Source of the DNA: Natronorubrum halophilum
GTDB lineage: Archaea > Halobacteriota > Halobacteria > Halobacteriales > Natrialbaceae
Direction of reading: 5' to 3'
NCBI RefSeq assembly: GCF_003670115.1
Contig: NZ_QQTY01000004.1
Location: 62,001 to 126,000 of the forward strand
Length of the DNA stretch: 64,000 nucleotides
Below are positions 57,584 to 64,000 of this stretch, in pieces. The translations under genes were made by a program, and so were the position numbers. The notes under the pieces are model-generated. The model saw nothing but the letters and a program-made list of their open reading frames with translations, was not told where the DNA came from and made no database searches. The first letter of the stretch is position 1. Each line of letters starts with the position of its first letter.

Positions 57584-58162
57584 TCAGAAGCCCAGAACGA
57601 GTGTCGAAACGCCGATGAAGATGACCATGCCGCAGACGTCGACGACGTTCGTGACGATCGGGATCGTCGTGTCGTCGGGGTCGATCCCCAGCCGGTAGGA
57701 GGCGTAGGTCGCCGCGAAACTGAACACGATAGCGATGACGGCGACCGACATCCCGCTGATCAACGAGATGGCGAGCAGTGCCGAGAGCGGCAGCGCGAAG
57801 CCAAAGAGGACGCCGACTACGTACGCACCACACGCCAGTGCGGTGAAGATCGTCGCCGCCAGCGCCAGAATCGCGGCGACGTTACCCCACAGAACCCGAT
57901 CGCGCAGGTCGAGTTCCGTCGTTCCGAGGTGGAACCGCGTCGAGAGCCGCGAACTCAAGATCGCGCCGAGGTTCCCGCCCATGTCGACCATCGTCGGCAC
58001 CATCACCGCCAGCAGTCCGTACTCGTTGAGCATCTCCTCTGCGTCCTCGAGCGTGATGCCCGCCGCGAGGACGATGATCGAGAGGACGACCAGCAGCGGG
58101 AACATGTTCAGAACGATGCGCTTTGCGTCCCACGTGCCGAGCGATCCCTGCGGAGCCACCAT
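57584..58162 (-). CDS. mgtE: MgtE-type divalent cation transporter, half 2
   Basis: A 192-residue membrane protein with about five helices, equivalent to one MgtE transmembrane domain. VPTMVDMGGNLGAILSSRLS is the conserved pore segment with its acidic metal ligand, and TTIPIVTNVVDVCGMVIFIG near the C-terminus carries the second. The N-terminal regulatory and CBS domains of bacterial MgtE are absent. Its ATG overlaps the stop of the 58162-58731 gene (ATGA), so the two halves are coupled and probably form a two-subunit transporter for Mg2+ or related ions. Confidence 0.85.
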   Translation of the reverse strand: MVAPQGSLGTWDAKRIVLNMFPLLVVLSIIVLAAGITLEDAEEMLNEYGLLAVMVPTMVDMGGNLGAILSSRLSTRFHLGTTELDLRDRVLWGNVAAILALAATIFTALACGAYVVGVLFGFALPLSALLAISLISGMSVAVIAIVFSFAATYASYRLGIDPDDTTIPIVTNVVDVCGMVIFIGVSTLVLGF

Positions 58163-58731
58163 CAGGCGAGTACCTCCACGATGGAGATCGCGAACACCAG
58201 AAAGAGCATGCCGAAGATATCCCCGAGCGTCGTCACGACCGGACCGACGAGGTTGTCGGGATCGTAGCCGGACTCGTAGCCGGCGAAGATCAACGCCAAC
58301 AGCCCGACGATCATGACGACCGACGTCAACGTCCCGGCGATCAGCATGATCCCGACGAGTTCGTAGACTGCGGCGACCTCCCACCCGATCACCAGCAGCG
58401 CGATCCACGTGACGACGCCGATGACGATCGAAATCCCGATGCCGTTGACGAACGAGGCCACTACCGCGTTGACGAGCCGTTCGTTCCGCTCGAACCGCGG
58501 CGGGATCAGCCCCTGGTGGAGTCCGCTCGAGATCCGTCCGCCGAGTGCGCCGTAGACGTTCCCGCGCGTCGCCAGAAACACGGGAACCATCACGAGGAGG
58601 CCGGGAAACCGCTCGACGCTCTCCAGGGTTCCTTCAAGCACCAGTCCGGCGAAGATACCGCCGCCGAGCGCGATCAGCAAAACGGGGAGCGCTTCGCGAT
58701 AAATCGACCAGAAGACGTCCCGAGTGCTCAT
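58162..58731 (-). CDS. mgtE: MgtE-type divalent cation transporter, half 1
   Basis: A 189-residue membrane protein with about five helices. LLVMVPVFLATRGNVYGALG corresponds to the pore segment and DPDNLVGPVVTTLGDIFGML to the second metal-binding segment of the MgtE domain. It lacks CBS and cytoplasmic domains. It is the first gene of the pair. A fused two-domain arrangement is known in SLC41 proteins, so a heterodimer of the two halves is the likely functional unit, controlled by the PhoU/TrkA-C protein encoded next to it. Confidence 0.85.
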   Translation of the reverse strand: MSTRDVFWSIYREALPVLLIALGGGIFAGLVLEGTLESVERFPGLLVMVPVFLATRGNVYGALGGRISSGLHQGLIPPRFERNERLVNAVVASFVNGIGISIVIGVVTWIALLVIGWEVAAVYELVGIMLIAGTLTSVVMIVGLLALIFAGYESGYDPDNLVGPVVTTLGDIFGMLFLVFAISIVEVLA

Positions 58732-58895
58732 ATCCGTTCGTGGGCGAGTTGCCTGTTAAACGTACCGAGAACCGATCCGTCGTTCCGATTCCGGTATCGG
58801 CTTCGAGAGAGCCCCGGAGGTAGTTCGAGCCGCGTTCGCTCGAGTGAAAGTACCCGAGAGCGGACCCGAACGAGCGATCCCGGTGGCGGGATCGA

Positions 58896-60851
58896 TCACT
58901 CCTCGTAGATTCGGTCGACCCGGTCCTCGAACCGCGAAAGGATGACGCGACGCTTCTTTTTCATCGTCGGCGTCAACATCTCGTTTTCCTCGGTGAACTC
59001 CTGCGGGACGAGTTCGAAGCGCTTGATCGTCTCGTGTTTCTCGAAGTTCCCGTTGACCCGATCGACTTCCTGTTGAACGTACTCGCGAACGCGGTCGTCG
59101 TCGCACATCGACTCGGGGTCGTCGGGAAGGTCGATACCTTCTTCCGCGGCCCACTCGCGAACGTGTTCCGTGTTGGGAACGAGCAACGCGCCGATGAACT
59201 TCTCGCCGTCGCCGACGACCATCGCCTGTTCGACGATCTCGCTCGCGGCGAATGCGTCCTCGATCGGGCCGGGCGCGACGTTCTTGCCCGTCGAGAGAAC
59301 GATGATCTGTTTGACGCGGTCGCGGAACTCGAGGTAGCCGTCGGGGCGGATGTGGACGATGTCGCCGGTTCGGAACCACCGTTCGCCGGCGTCGTCTTCC
59401 ACGAAGGCGCCCTGCGTTGCGCCGGGTTTGTTCCAGTACCCCTGGGTGACGTTCGGCCCCTTGACGAGGAGTTCGCCGACGTCGCCGGGATCGTCGCTGA
59501 ACACCTCCTGATCGGCGGCCGTCTCGTCGACTTTAAGGTCGATCCCGGGAAGCGCCGGGCCGATCGTACCGATCTGCACCGCCTCCGGCGGGTTCGTCGT
59601 GACGACCGGCGAGGTCTCGGTCAGCCCGTATCCCTCGTAGATGGGCAGCCCCATCGCGTGATAGAGCCGGCAGAGCTCCGGCGAGAGGCTGCCGCCGCCG
59701 CTGATCAGCAGGTCGATCTCGCCGCCTAACGCGTCGCGAACGGACGAGAAAACGAGTTTGTCCGCCAGCGCCTGTTTGGCCGCCAGGATCGGACCCGGCG
59801 ACTCGGCTTGCTGGTACTCGATGCCGACGCCGGTCGCCCACTCGAAGATCCGCTGTTTCGCGCCGGATTCGCTGGCCTGTTCGCGGATCGCGTCGTAGAT
59901 CTTCTCGTAGACCCGCGGCACGCTCGTCGCCGTCGTCGGCTGAACGATGCCGAAGTCCTCCTGGAGCGTCTCCGAACTCTCGGCGTAGGCGACGCACGCG
60001 CCGGTCGCGAACAGCACGAAGTGGCCCGCCGTCCGCTCGAAGACGTGTGCCAGAGGCAGGTACGACACCGCGACCGACTCCTCGTCGAGTGCCGGGACGC
60101 CGTCCGGCTTGTCCGGTCGCGGTGCGAACCGCTTGCGGACCGCGTTAACGTTCGACCGAAAGTTCCAGTGGGTCAACTGGACGCCCTTGGGCTGGCCCGT
60201 CGTCCCGCTGGTGTAGATCAGGCTCGCCAGATCGTCCAGTTCGGGCGCGTCGACGCGCTCCTGATAGGACTCGAGGTCGAACGTCTCCTCGCCGCGGTCG
60301 TAGACCGCCTCGAGCGTGAGGATATCCTCGCGGTCGTCGTAGCCATCGAGGTCGTCCATCGAGACGATGAACTCGAGATCGAGTTCGTCTTCGACCGCGA
60401 GGACCCGCTCGAGCAGCGCCTCGTTTTCGACGACGACGGCGGAGGCGTCGGGATCGTCGAGCAGGTACTCGACCTGATCCGGCGAGGAACTCGTGTAGAC
60501 GGTCGTGACGGCAGCGCCGGCACCGAGCAGGGCGAAGTCACACTGGGCCCACTCCATTCGGGTGTTGGCGAAGATGCCGACCCGGTCCCCCCGATCGACG
60601 CCGAGGTCGTGGAATCCCGCCGAGAGCTTGCGGACGATATCGCGCATTTCAGCGTAGGAAATCGTTCGGTACTCGCCGGGCGTCGCGGCCGTGAGAACCG
60701 AATCCGTTAGCGACCGATCGTAGATCCCGCCCTTGTACTGCTGGGCCGGACGATTCGCGTTCCGTTCGACGGCCTCCTCGAACATCCGCCCGAGCGTCGT
60801 CTCCCCGATGACGTCGTCCTCGTACTCCCGTTCGGCATCCTGCCAGTTCAT
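58896..60851 (-). CDS. Long-chain acyl-CoA synthetase (AMP-binding family)
   Basis: A 651-residue AMP-forming ligase that activates fatty acids with CoA. The adenylate signature is LIYTSGTTGQPKGVQLTHWN (about 221-240), YEGYGLTETSPVVTTNPPEA is the motif II region (about 400-420), and the C-terminal lid has WFRTGDIVHIRPDGYLEFRD (about 510-530) and LSTGKNVAPGPIE. Length and the NxRPAQQYKGG-like N-terminus fit the FAA1-type long-chain ligases. No other beta-oxidation gene is adjacent; the thiolase at 42.7 kb may work in the same pathway. Confidence 0.92.
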   Translation of the reverse strand: MNWQDAEREYEDDVIGETTLGRMFEEAVERNANRPAQQYKGGIYDRSLTDSVLTAATPGEYRTISYAEMRDIVRKLSAGFHDLGVDRGDRVGIFANTRMEWAQCDFALLGAGAAVTTVYTSSSPDQVEYLLDDPDASAVVVENEALLERVLAVEDELDLEFIVSMDDLDGYDDREDILTLEAVYDRGEETFDLESYQERVDAPELDDLASLIYTSGTTGQPKGVQLTHWNFRSNVNAVRKRFAPRPDKPDGVPALDEESVAVSYLPLAHVFERTAGHFVLFATGACVAYAESSETLQEDFGIVQPTTATSVPRVYEKIYDAIREQASESGAKQRIFEWATGVGIEYQQAESPGPILAAKQALADKLVFSSVRDALGGEIDLLISGGGSLSPELCRLYHAMGLPIYEGYGLTETSPVVTTNPPEAVQIGTIGPALPGIDLKVDETAADQEVFSDDPGDVGELLVKGPNVTQGYWNKPGATQGAFVEDDAGERWFRTGDIVHIRPDGYLEFRDRVKQIIVLSTGKNVAPGPIEDAFAASEIVEQAMVVGDGEKFIGALLVPNTEHVREWAAEEGIDLPDDPESMCDDDRVREYVQQEVDRVNGNFEKHETIKRFELVPQEFTEENEMLTPTMKKKRRVILSRFEDRVDRIYEE

Positions 60852-61011
60852 ACGAATGTGACAGCATCTCTCGCACGATAAAACATGTTGAAACGGGCTT
60901 CACCGGCCGCTCCGTTTATTGGGTCCGGACCTCGCGCCGTACACCGCTCGAGGGACCGGGTGTCGAGACCGCCGCTCGAGCGACTCGACGGGCGATCGAA
61001 ACGATCCGAGT

Positions 61012-61938
61012 TCAGTCCCGTCGGTCGAGGTAGCCGAGGACGCCCCGCGTGTTCATCGCCGCCTCGGCGCTCGCCTTGCGCTCGCCCCAGACGTCGGCCA
61101 CGTCGGTCTCGGTAGCGAAGTGTTCGACGACGGCCTCGTCGTCCGCGAGTTCCTCGCGCTTCCGTTCGACGGCCCGCACCCAGTCGGTAAGCACGGTCGC
61201 GTACTCCTCGAGGGCGGCGTCGAGGTCGTCACCGACGTCTCGCGGCCCGAAGTGCGTGTAACAGAGAACGTCCGGATCGATTTCTGCGATCGTCTCGAGG
61301 TCGTCGAGACACTGCTCGAGATCGAAGTCCGAAGGGGGCGACGTCTCCCGGATTTCCTCGATTCCGGGGATCCAGATGCCCGCTGCGTCGCCGGTGAAGA
61401 CGGCGTCGTTCGCCGGGTCCTCGAAGATCACCTGGTGGAACGCGTGGCCCGGCGCGTCGTGGACGCGCAGTTCGTGTTCGCCGAGGTCGACGACGTCGCC
61501 GCCCTCGAGTTCGACGATTCGGTCTTCGGGGATCGGTTTCGGTTCGGCGTAGAACTCCCACTGGTCGCCGACGGCGTTTTTCGTGCCCTCGACCAGTCGC
61601 GAGGGATCGGCGAGCAACCCCGATCCGGGAGCCGGGACGTACACGTCGGCGTTCGGGCAGACCTCGGCGAGGAAGCCAGCGCCGCCGGCGTGATCGAGGT
61701 GGATGTGCGTCACCGCGATAACCGCGAGTTCCTCGGGGTCGATGCCGACCGCCTCGAGCGCCTCGACGATCGACTCGTAGTCGGTTCCGATCCCGGTATC
61801 GACGACGGCGGGCCGGTCGTCGTCGAGGAGATAGACGGCGCCGTATTCCTCCGTGTCGTACATGCCGGTGTCGAGATAGTAACAGTCCGTACAGTCGCCG
61901 GCCGTCACCTCGTGAACCGTACCGAGATCCGTTTCCAT
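61012..61938 (-). CDS. MBL-fold metallo-hydrolase
   Basis: A 308-residue hydrolase of the metallo-beta-lactamase fold. HIHLDHAGG at 78-86 is the HxHxDH zinc motif, later ligands being H in RVHDAPGHAFHQVI (about 147-160), D in AVFTGDAAGI (about 171), and CYTHFGPRDV near 216. The C-terminus is helical (REELADDEAVVEHFA). Substrate unknown; the family includes glyoxalase II and lactonases. The ATG at 61938 is chosen, as the upstream extension is Arg-rich and non-acidic. Confidence 0.88.
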   Translation of the reverse strand: METDLGTVHEVTAGDCTDCYYLDTGMYDTEEYGAVYLLDDDRPAVVDTGIGTDYESIVEALEAVGIDPEELAVIAVTHIHLDHAGGAGFLAEVCPNADVYVPAPGSGLLADPSRLVEGTKNAVGDQWEFYAEPKPIPEDRIVELEGGDVVDLGEHELRVHDAPGHAFHQVIFEDPANDAVFTGDAAGIWIPGIEEIRETSPPSDFDLEQCLDDLETIAEIDPDVLCYTHFGPRDVGDDLDAALEEYATVLTDWVRAVERKREELADDEAVVEHFATETDVADVWGERKASAEAAMNTRGVLGYLDRRD

Positions 61939-62075
61939 AGCGGTATCCCGTCGGCTGACGGGATAAAAGCTGGCGTCGCGGCCGAACGCTCGCTCGAATG
62001 CGGAGACTGTGCGGTCGGTTCCGGGAGCACCGCGACGCTGACGACGGACGATCCGTGATCCGGCCGCCGGGGCGG

Positions 62076-62981
62076 TTACCGATTGTCGGGACAGTCCTTC
62101 CACTCGCCGATTCCCGACGGATCGAGGTGGACGTGGGCGTCGCCGACGTTCTCGAGTTCGCGCAGCCGTTCCACGAGATCCGACTCGATGTCGTGGGCCT
62201 GCCGGAACGGCATGTCGCCGTCGACCTCGACGTGGACTTCGACCTCGAGGACGGTGCCGTCGTAGAAGACGGTCAGATCGTGGACGCCGCGGACCTCCGG
62301 GTGGGTCCGCAGGGTCTCGATGATCGTCATGCGCTTTTCGGGATCGGGAGCGGCACCGGTGAGGTAATCGACGTTCTCGCGGCCGATCTCGACGCCCTGA
62401 TAGACGACCAGCAGGCTGACGAGCGCCCCGGCGAGGGGGTCAAGAATCGGCTGCCCGAACCACACGCCGGCAACGCCGACGACCGCGGCGAAGGAGGTGT
62501 AGATATCGTTCAGGCAGTCCGCGGCGAGCGCCCTGAGCGCGGTCGAGTTCACGTCCTCGTTGACGAGCGTCGTGTATCGGTAGACGAGGTACATGTCCAC
62601 GATCGCGAACGCGAGCGCGCCGAGCAACAGCAGGTTCGCGTCGGGCGGATCCTGCTCGACGAGCCCCTGGACGGATTCGGAGAGCAACAGCAATCCGAGC
62701 AATGCGATCACCGCGCCGACGAACAGCGCCGTCAGCGGTTCGATCCGGTCGTGACCGTGCGGGTGGGTATCGTCGGGTTCGTCGTAGGAACTCCGGCCCC
62801 AGATCAACACGACGACGCTCGCGACGAGGTCCGCGAGCGAGTGGGCGGCGTCGGCGACCAGGGCGACGCTCCCGAAGGCCAGCCCTGCGGCCCCCTCGAC
62901 CACAATTTTGACGACGTTGCCGAGGACGTTCACCCACGACGCGCGCATGAACCCGCGGCGTTCGTCCTCGACATCGACCAT
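62076..62981 (-). CDS. Cation diffusion facilitator (CDF) metal exporter
   Basis: A 301-residue CDF transporter with about six helices (up to about residue 205) and a C-terminal cytoplasmic domain. SVALVADAAHSLADLVASVV at about 38-57 holds the D-x-x-H/D site in helix 2, and CLNDIYTSFAAVVGVAGVWF the matching ligands in helix 5. The C-terminus (VRGVHDLTVFYDGTVLEVEV) is the ZT_dimer domain. It exports zinc, manganese or similar ions in exchange for protons. A loop with HPHGHDR between helices may take part in metal handling. It lies divergent from the crcB operon. Confidence 0.9.
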   Translation of the reverse strand: MVDVEDERRGFMRASWVNVLGNVVKIVVEGAAGLAFGSVALVADAAHSLADLVASVVVLIWGRSSYDEPDDTHPHGHDRIEPLTALFVGAVIALLGLLLLSESVQGLVEQDPPDANLLLLGALAFAIVDMYLVYRYTTLVNEDVNSTALRALAADCLNDIYTSFAAVVGVAGVWFGQPILDPLAGALVSLLVVYQGVEIGRENVDYLTGAAPDPEKRMTIIETLRTHPEVRGVHDLTVFYDGTVLEVEVHVEVDGDMPFRQAHDIESDLVERLRELENVGDAHVHLDPSGIGEWKDCPDNR

Positions 62982-63092
62982 GCCGTGGTTTAGAGGGAGT
63001 CTAAACTTGGGTCTTTTCCTTCCGATCGAGCCGACGCGAGGCGATTTACATCGCAATTCTAATCACGCCGCTGGGAGAACCACGCCGTATCC

Positions 63093-63197
63093 GGGCGATG
63101 GGGCCCGCCCGAACCAACCGCCGGACCGCTCGTAGTCGTCGCGGGTCGTCGTGTCGACGGCCGCGTCGAACGCGAGGGCGGCTGACGGTCCCTGCCT
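63093..63197 (+). promoter_or_regulatory. Fluoride riboswitch (crcB motif) with enlarged P2
   Basis: GGGCGATGGGGCCCGCCC starts at 63093 and matches the 5' half of the crcB motif, as in the Thermotoga petrophila riboswitch. CCGCC (63118-63122) pairs with GGCGG (63177-63181) to give P2, closed by an unusually long loop region of about 54 nt. CTGACGG (63182-63188) and TCCCTGCC follow as the 3' half; GGGGCC pairs with GGTCCC. It ends about 12 nt before the crcB ATG, so fluoride binding probably controls translation. Fluoride riboswitches are known in archaea. Confidence 0.75.
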
Positions 63198-63208
63198 CCC
63201 AACCAGCT

Positions 63209-63622
63209 ATGGCAGCCGACCACCCCCTCGTTCGACTCGAGACGCTCGCACTGATCGGCATCGGCGGCTTCGCCGGATCGAACCTCAGATACTTCGCGGC
63301 CGGGTTGCTCCCGGAGATACAGGCCGTAGTGCTGGTCAACGCGCTCGGCTGTTTCGCCCTCGGAGGCCTCGTCTACGAGGCCGAGTACGCGGGACTCGTC
63401 GGGAGCCGCTCGCGGATCGTCTTCACGACCGGCTTTCTCTCGTCGCTGACGACCTACAGCACGTTCGCGATCCAGTCGGCGCTGGCACCCGAGCCGCTGT
63501 CGTTCGTCGCCATCGTCGCCGGCAACTACGGACTCGGATTCGTGAGCGTTCTCGCGAGTCGGGCGCTCGCGCGCCGCCTCCGCGACGGATCCGGACCGAC
63601 CGCCGGCGGTGAGACCGCATGA
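63209..63622 (+). CDS. crcB: Fluoride exporter CrcB (Fluc), subunit 1
   Basis: A 137-residue four-helix protein. GIGGFAGSNLRYFAAGLLPE is the conserved helix 1 to 2 turn, VLVNALGCFALGGLVYE contains the N-A-L-G motif lining the fluoride pore, and FTTGFLSSLTTYSTFAIQSA the central TM3 break with its Phe and Thr residues. CrcB/Fluc proteins work as dual-topology dimers, or heterodimers of two genes, in the plasma membrane. The ATG at 63209 follows a fluoride riboswitch, and the TGA overlaps the next crcB ATG. Confidence 0.92.
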   Translation: MAADHPLVRLETLALIGIGGFAGSNLRYFAAGLLPEIQAVVLVNALGCFALGGLVYEAEYAGLVGSRSRIVFTTGFLSSLTTYSTFAIQSALAPEPLSFVAIVAGNYGLGFVSVLASRALARRLRDGSGPTAGGETA

Positions 63623-64000
63623 GCCTCGAGCCGGTGGTCTCCGCGGGCGCGCTCGAGGCGGTACTCGCCGGCGCGTCGCTGATCAGCAACGGGCTCTCGG
63701 AGTACGTTACGTTCGACCCCGAACCCGCTCACGTCGTGGGGACCGGCGGCGCGATCGGCGCGGTGTTGCGCCACTGGGTATGGCTGCGGTTCTCGAGCGA
63801 GCGATTTCCCTGGCCGACGCTGGTCGTGAACGTGCTCGGTAGTTTCGGCTTCGGACTCGCGATCTTCGCGGGCGCGAGCGAGTCGATGATGCAGCTCGTG
63901 GGAACCGGCATTTGTGGCGCGTTCACGACGTTCTCGTCGTTCTCGGTCGAAACCGTCCGGCTATACGAACGCGGTGACCGGCTGCTCGCCGTCGCGAACG
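63619..64000 (+). CDS. crcB: Fluoride exporter CrcB (Fluc), subunit 2, cut by the window edge
   Basis: The 127 residues in view start MSLEPVVSAGALEAVLAGAS, then a longer-than-usual N-terminus, and the family core GTGGAIGAVLRHWVWLRFSS, LVVNVLGSFGFGLAIFAGAS and ICGAFTTFSSFSVETVRLYE. All Fluc signatures are present. It overlaps the first crcB gene by four bases (ATGA). With subunit 1 it probably makes a heterodimeric channel, the usual arrangement when two crcB genes occur together. The C-terminus lies outside the window. Confidence 0.9.
   Translation, partial: MSLEPVVSAGALEAVLAGASLISNGLSEYVTFDPEPAHVVGTGGAIGAVLRHWVWLRFSSERFPWPTLVVNVLGSFGFGLAIFAGASESMMQLVGTGICGAFTTFSSFSVETVRLYERGDRLLAVAN

Noticed and set aside
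1-64000. CRISPR arrays, rRNA genes and insertion-sequence transposases
   Set aside because: I looked for regularly spaced repeats, conserved rRNA blocks and DDE or HUH transposase motifs and found none.

Overview
The window is from a haloarchaeon, most likely of the Natrialbales (Natrinema/Haloterrigena-like). The evidence is high GC with strongly acidic proteins, twin-arginine secreted proteins, a doublet archaeal histone, an archaeal CCA-adding enzyme and RNase P RNA, intron-bearing tRNAs, and many haloarchaea-only families. Assignments come from reading the sequence; no database search was possible.

Region 1 (1-536) is a chromosomal flank carrying the 5' part of an FAD oxidoreductase gene. 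Region 2 (537-17485) is an integrated temperate pleolipovirus of the SNJ2 type. A 14-bp direct repeat (537-550 and 17472-17485) bounds it, and the right copy lies in the 3' end of an intron-containing tRNA-Met gene. The left end holds a tyrosine integrase, a repressor-like winged helix protein and a type IV pilin. A rightward structural operon (4600-9372) encodes a VP3-like membrane protein, a Tat-exported spike, two membrane proteins and a VP8-like P-loop NTPase. The right end holds a leftward cluster of small zinc-knuckle proteins and a large candidate replication protein. Between the two lies a strikingly AT-rich, leftward cargo cassette (about 11.3-14.3 kb). It encodes a C39-like cysteine peptidase, an uncharacterised 326-aa partner, a 53-aa protein and a protein with hydrophobic segments at both ends. 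This is the best candidate for an undescribed system.

Region 3 (17.5-30.6 kb) is chromosomal housekeeping: moaB, two tandem G3E (CobW-type) GTPases next to a broken nikR, tRNA-Asn (with intron), cca, a GNAT - histone deacetylase - histone cluster with rpaC, tRNA-Arg, RNase P RNA, an AMMECR1 protein and nicotinate phosphoribosyltransferase. Region 4 (30.6-45.7 kb) has two Hvo_1808-type surface proteins, nicotinamidase (forming NAD salvage with pncB), small membrane proteins, a lipoate-ligase-like protein, a Tat-secreted carbohydrate-active-like protein, a thiolase and several regulators.

Region 5 (45.7-64 kb) contains a compact ethanolamine ammonia-lyase operon (eutB-eutC-eutA) with a divergent MFS transporter and a nearby aldehyde:ferredoxin oxidoreductase. 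Together these suggest ethanolamine to acetaldehyde to acetate catabolism without a microcompartment. They are followed by a 911-aa repeat-containing secreted protein, a split MgtE Mg2+ transporter with a duplicated PhoU/TrkA-C regulator, an acyl-CoA ligase, an MBL hydrolase, a CDF metal exporter, and a fluoride riboswitch leading a two-gene crcB operon that runs off the right edge.
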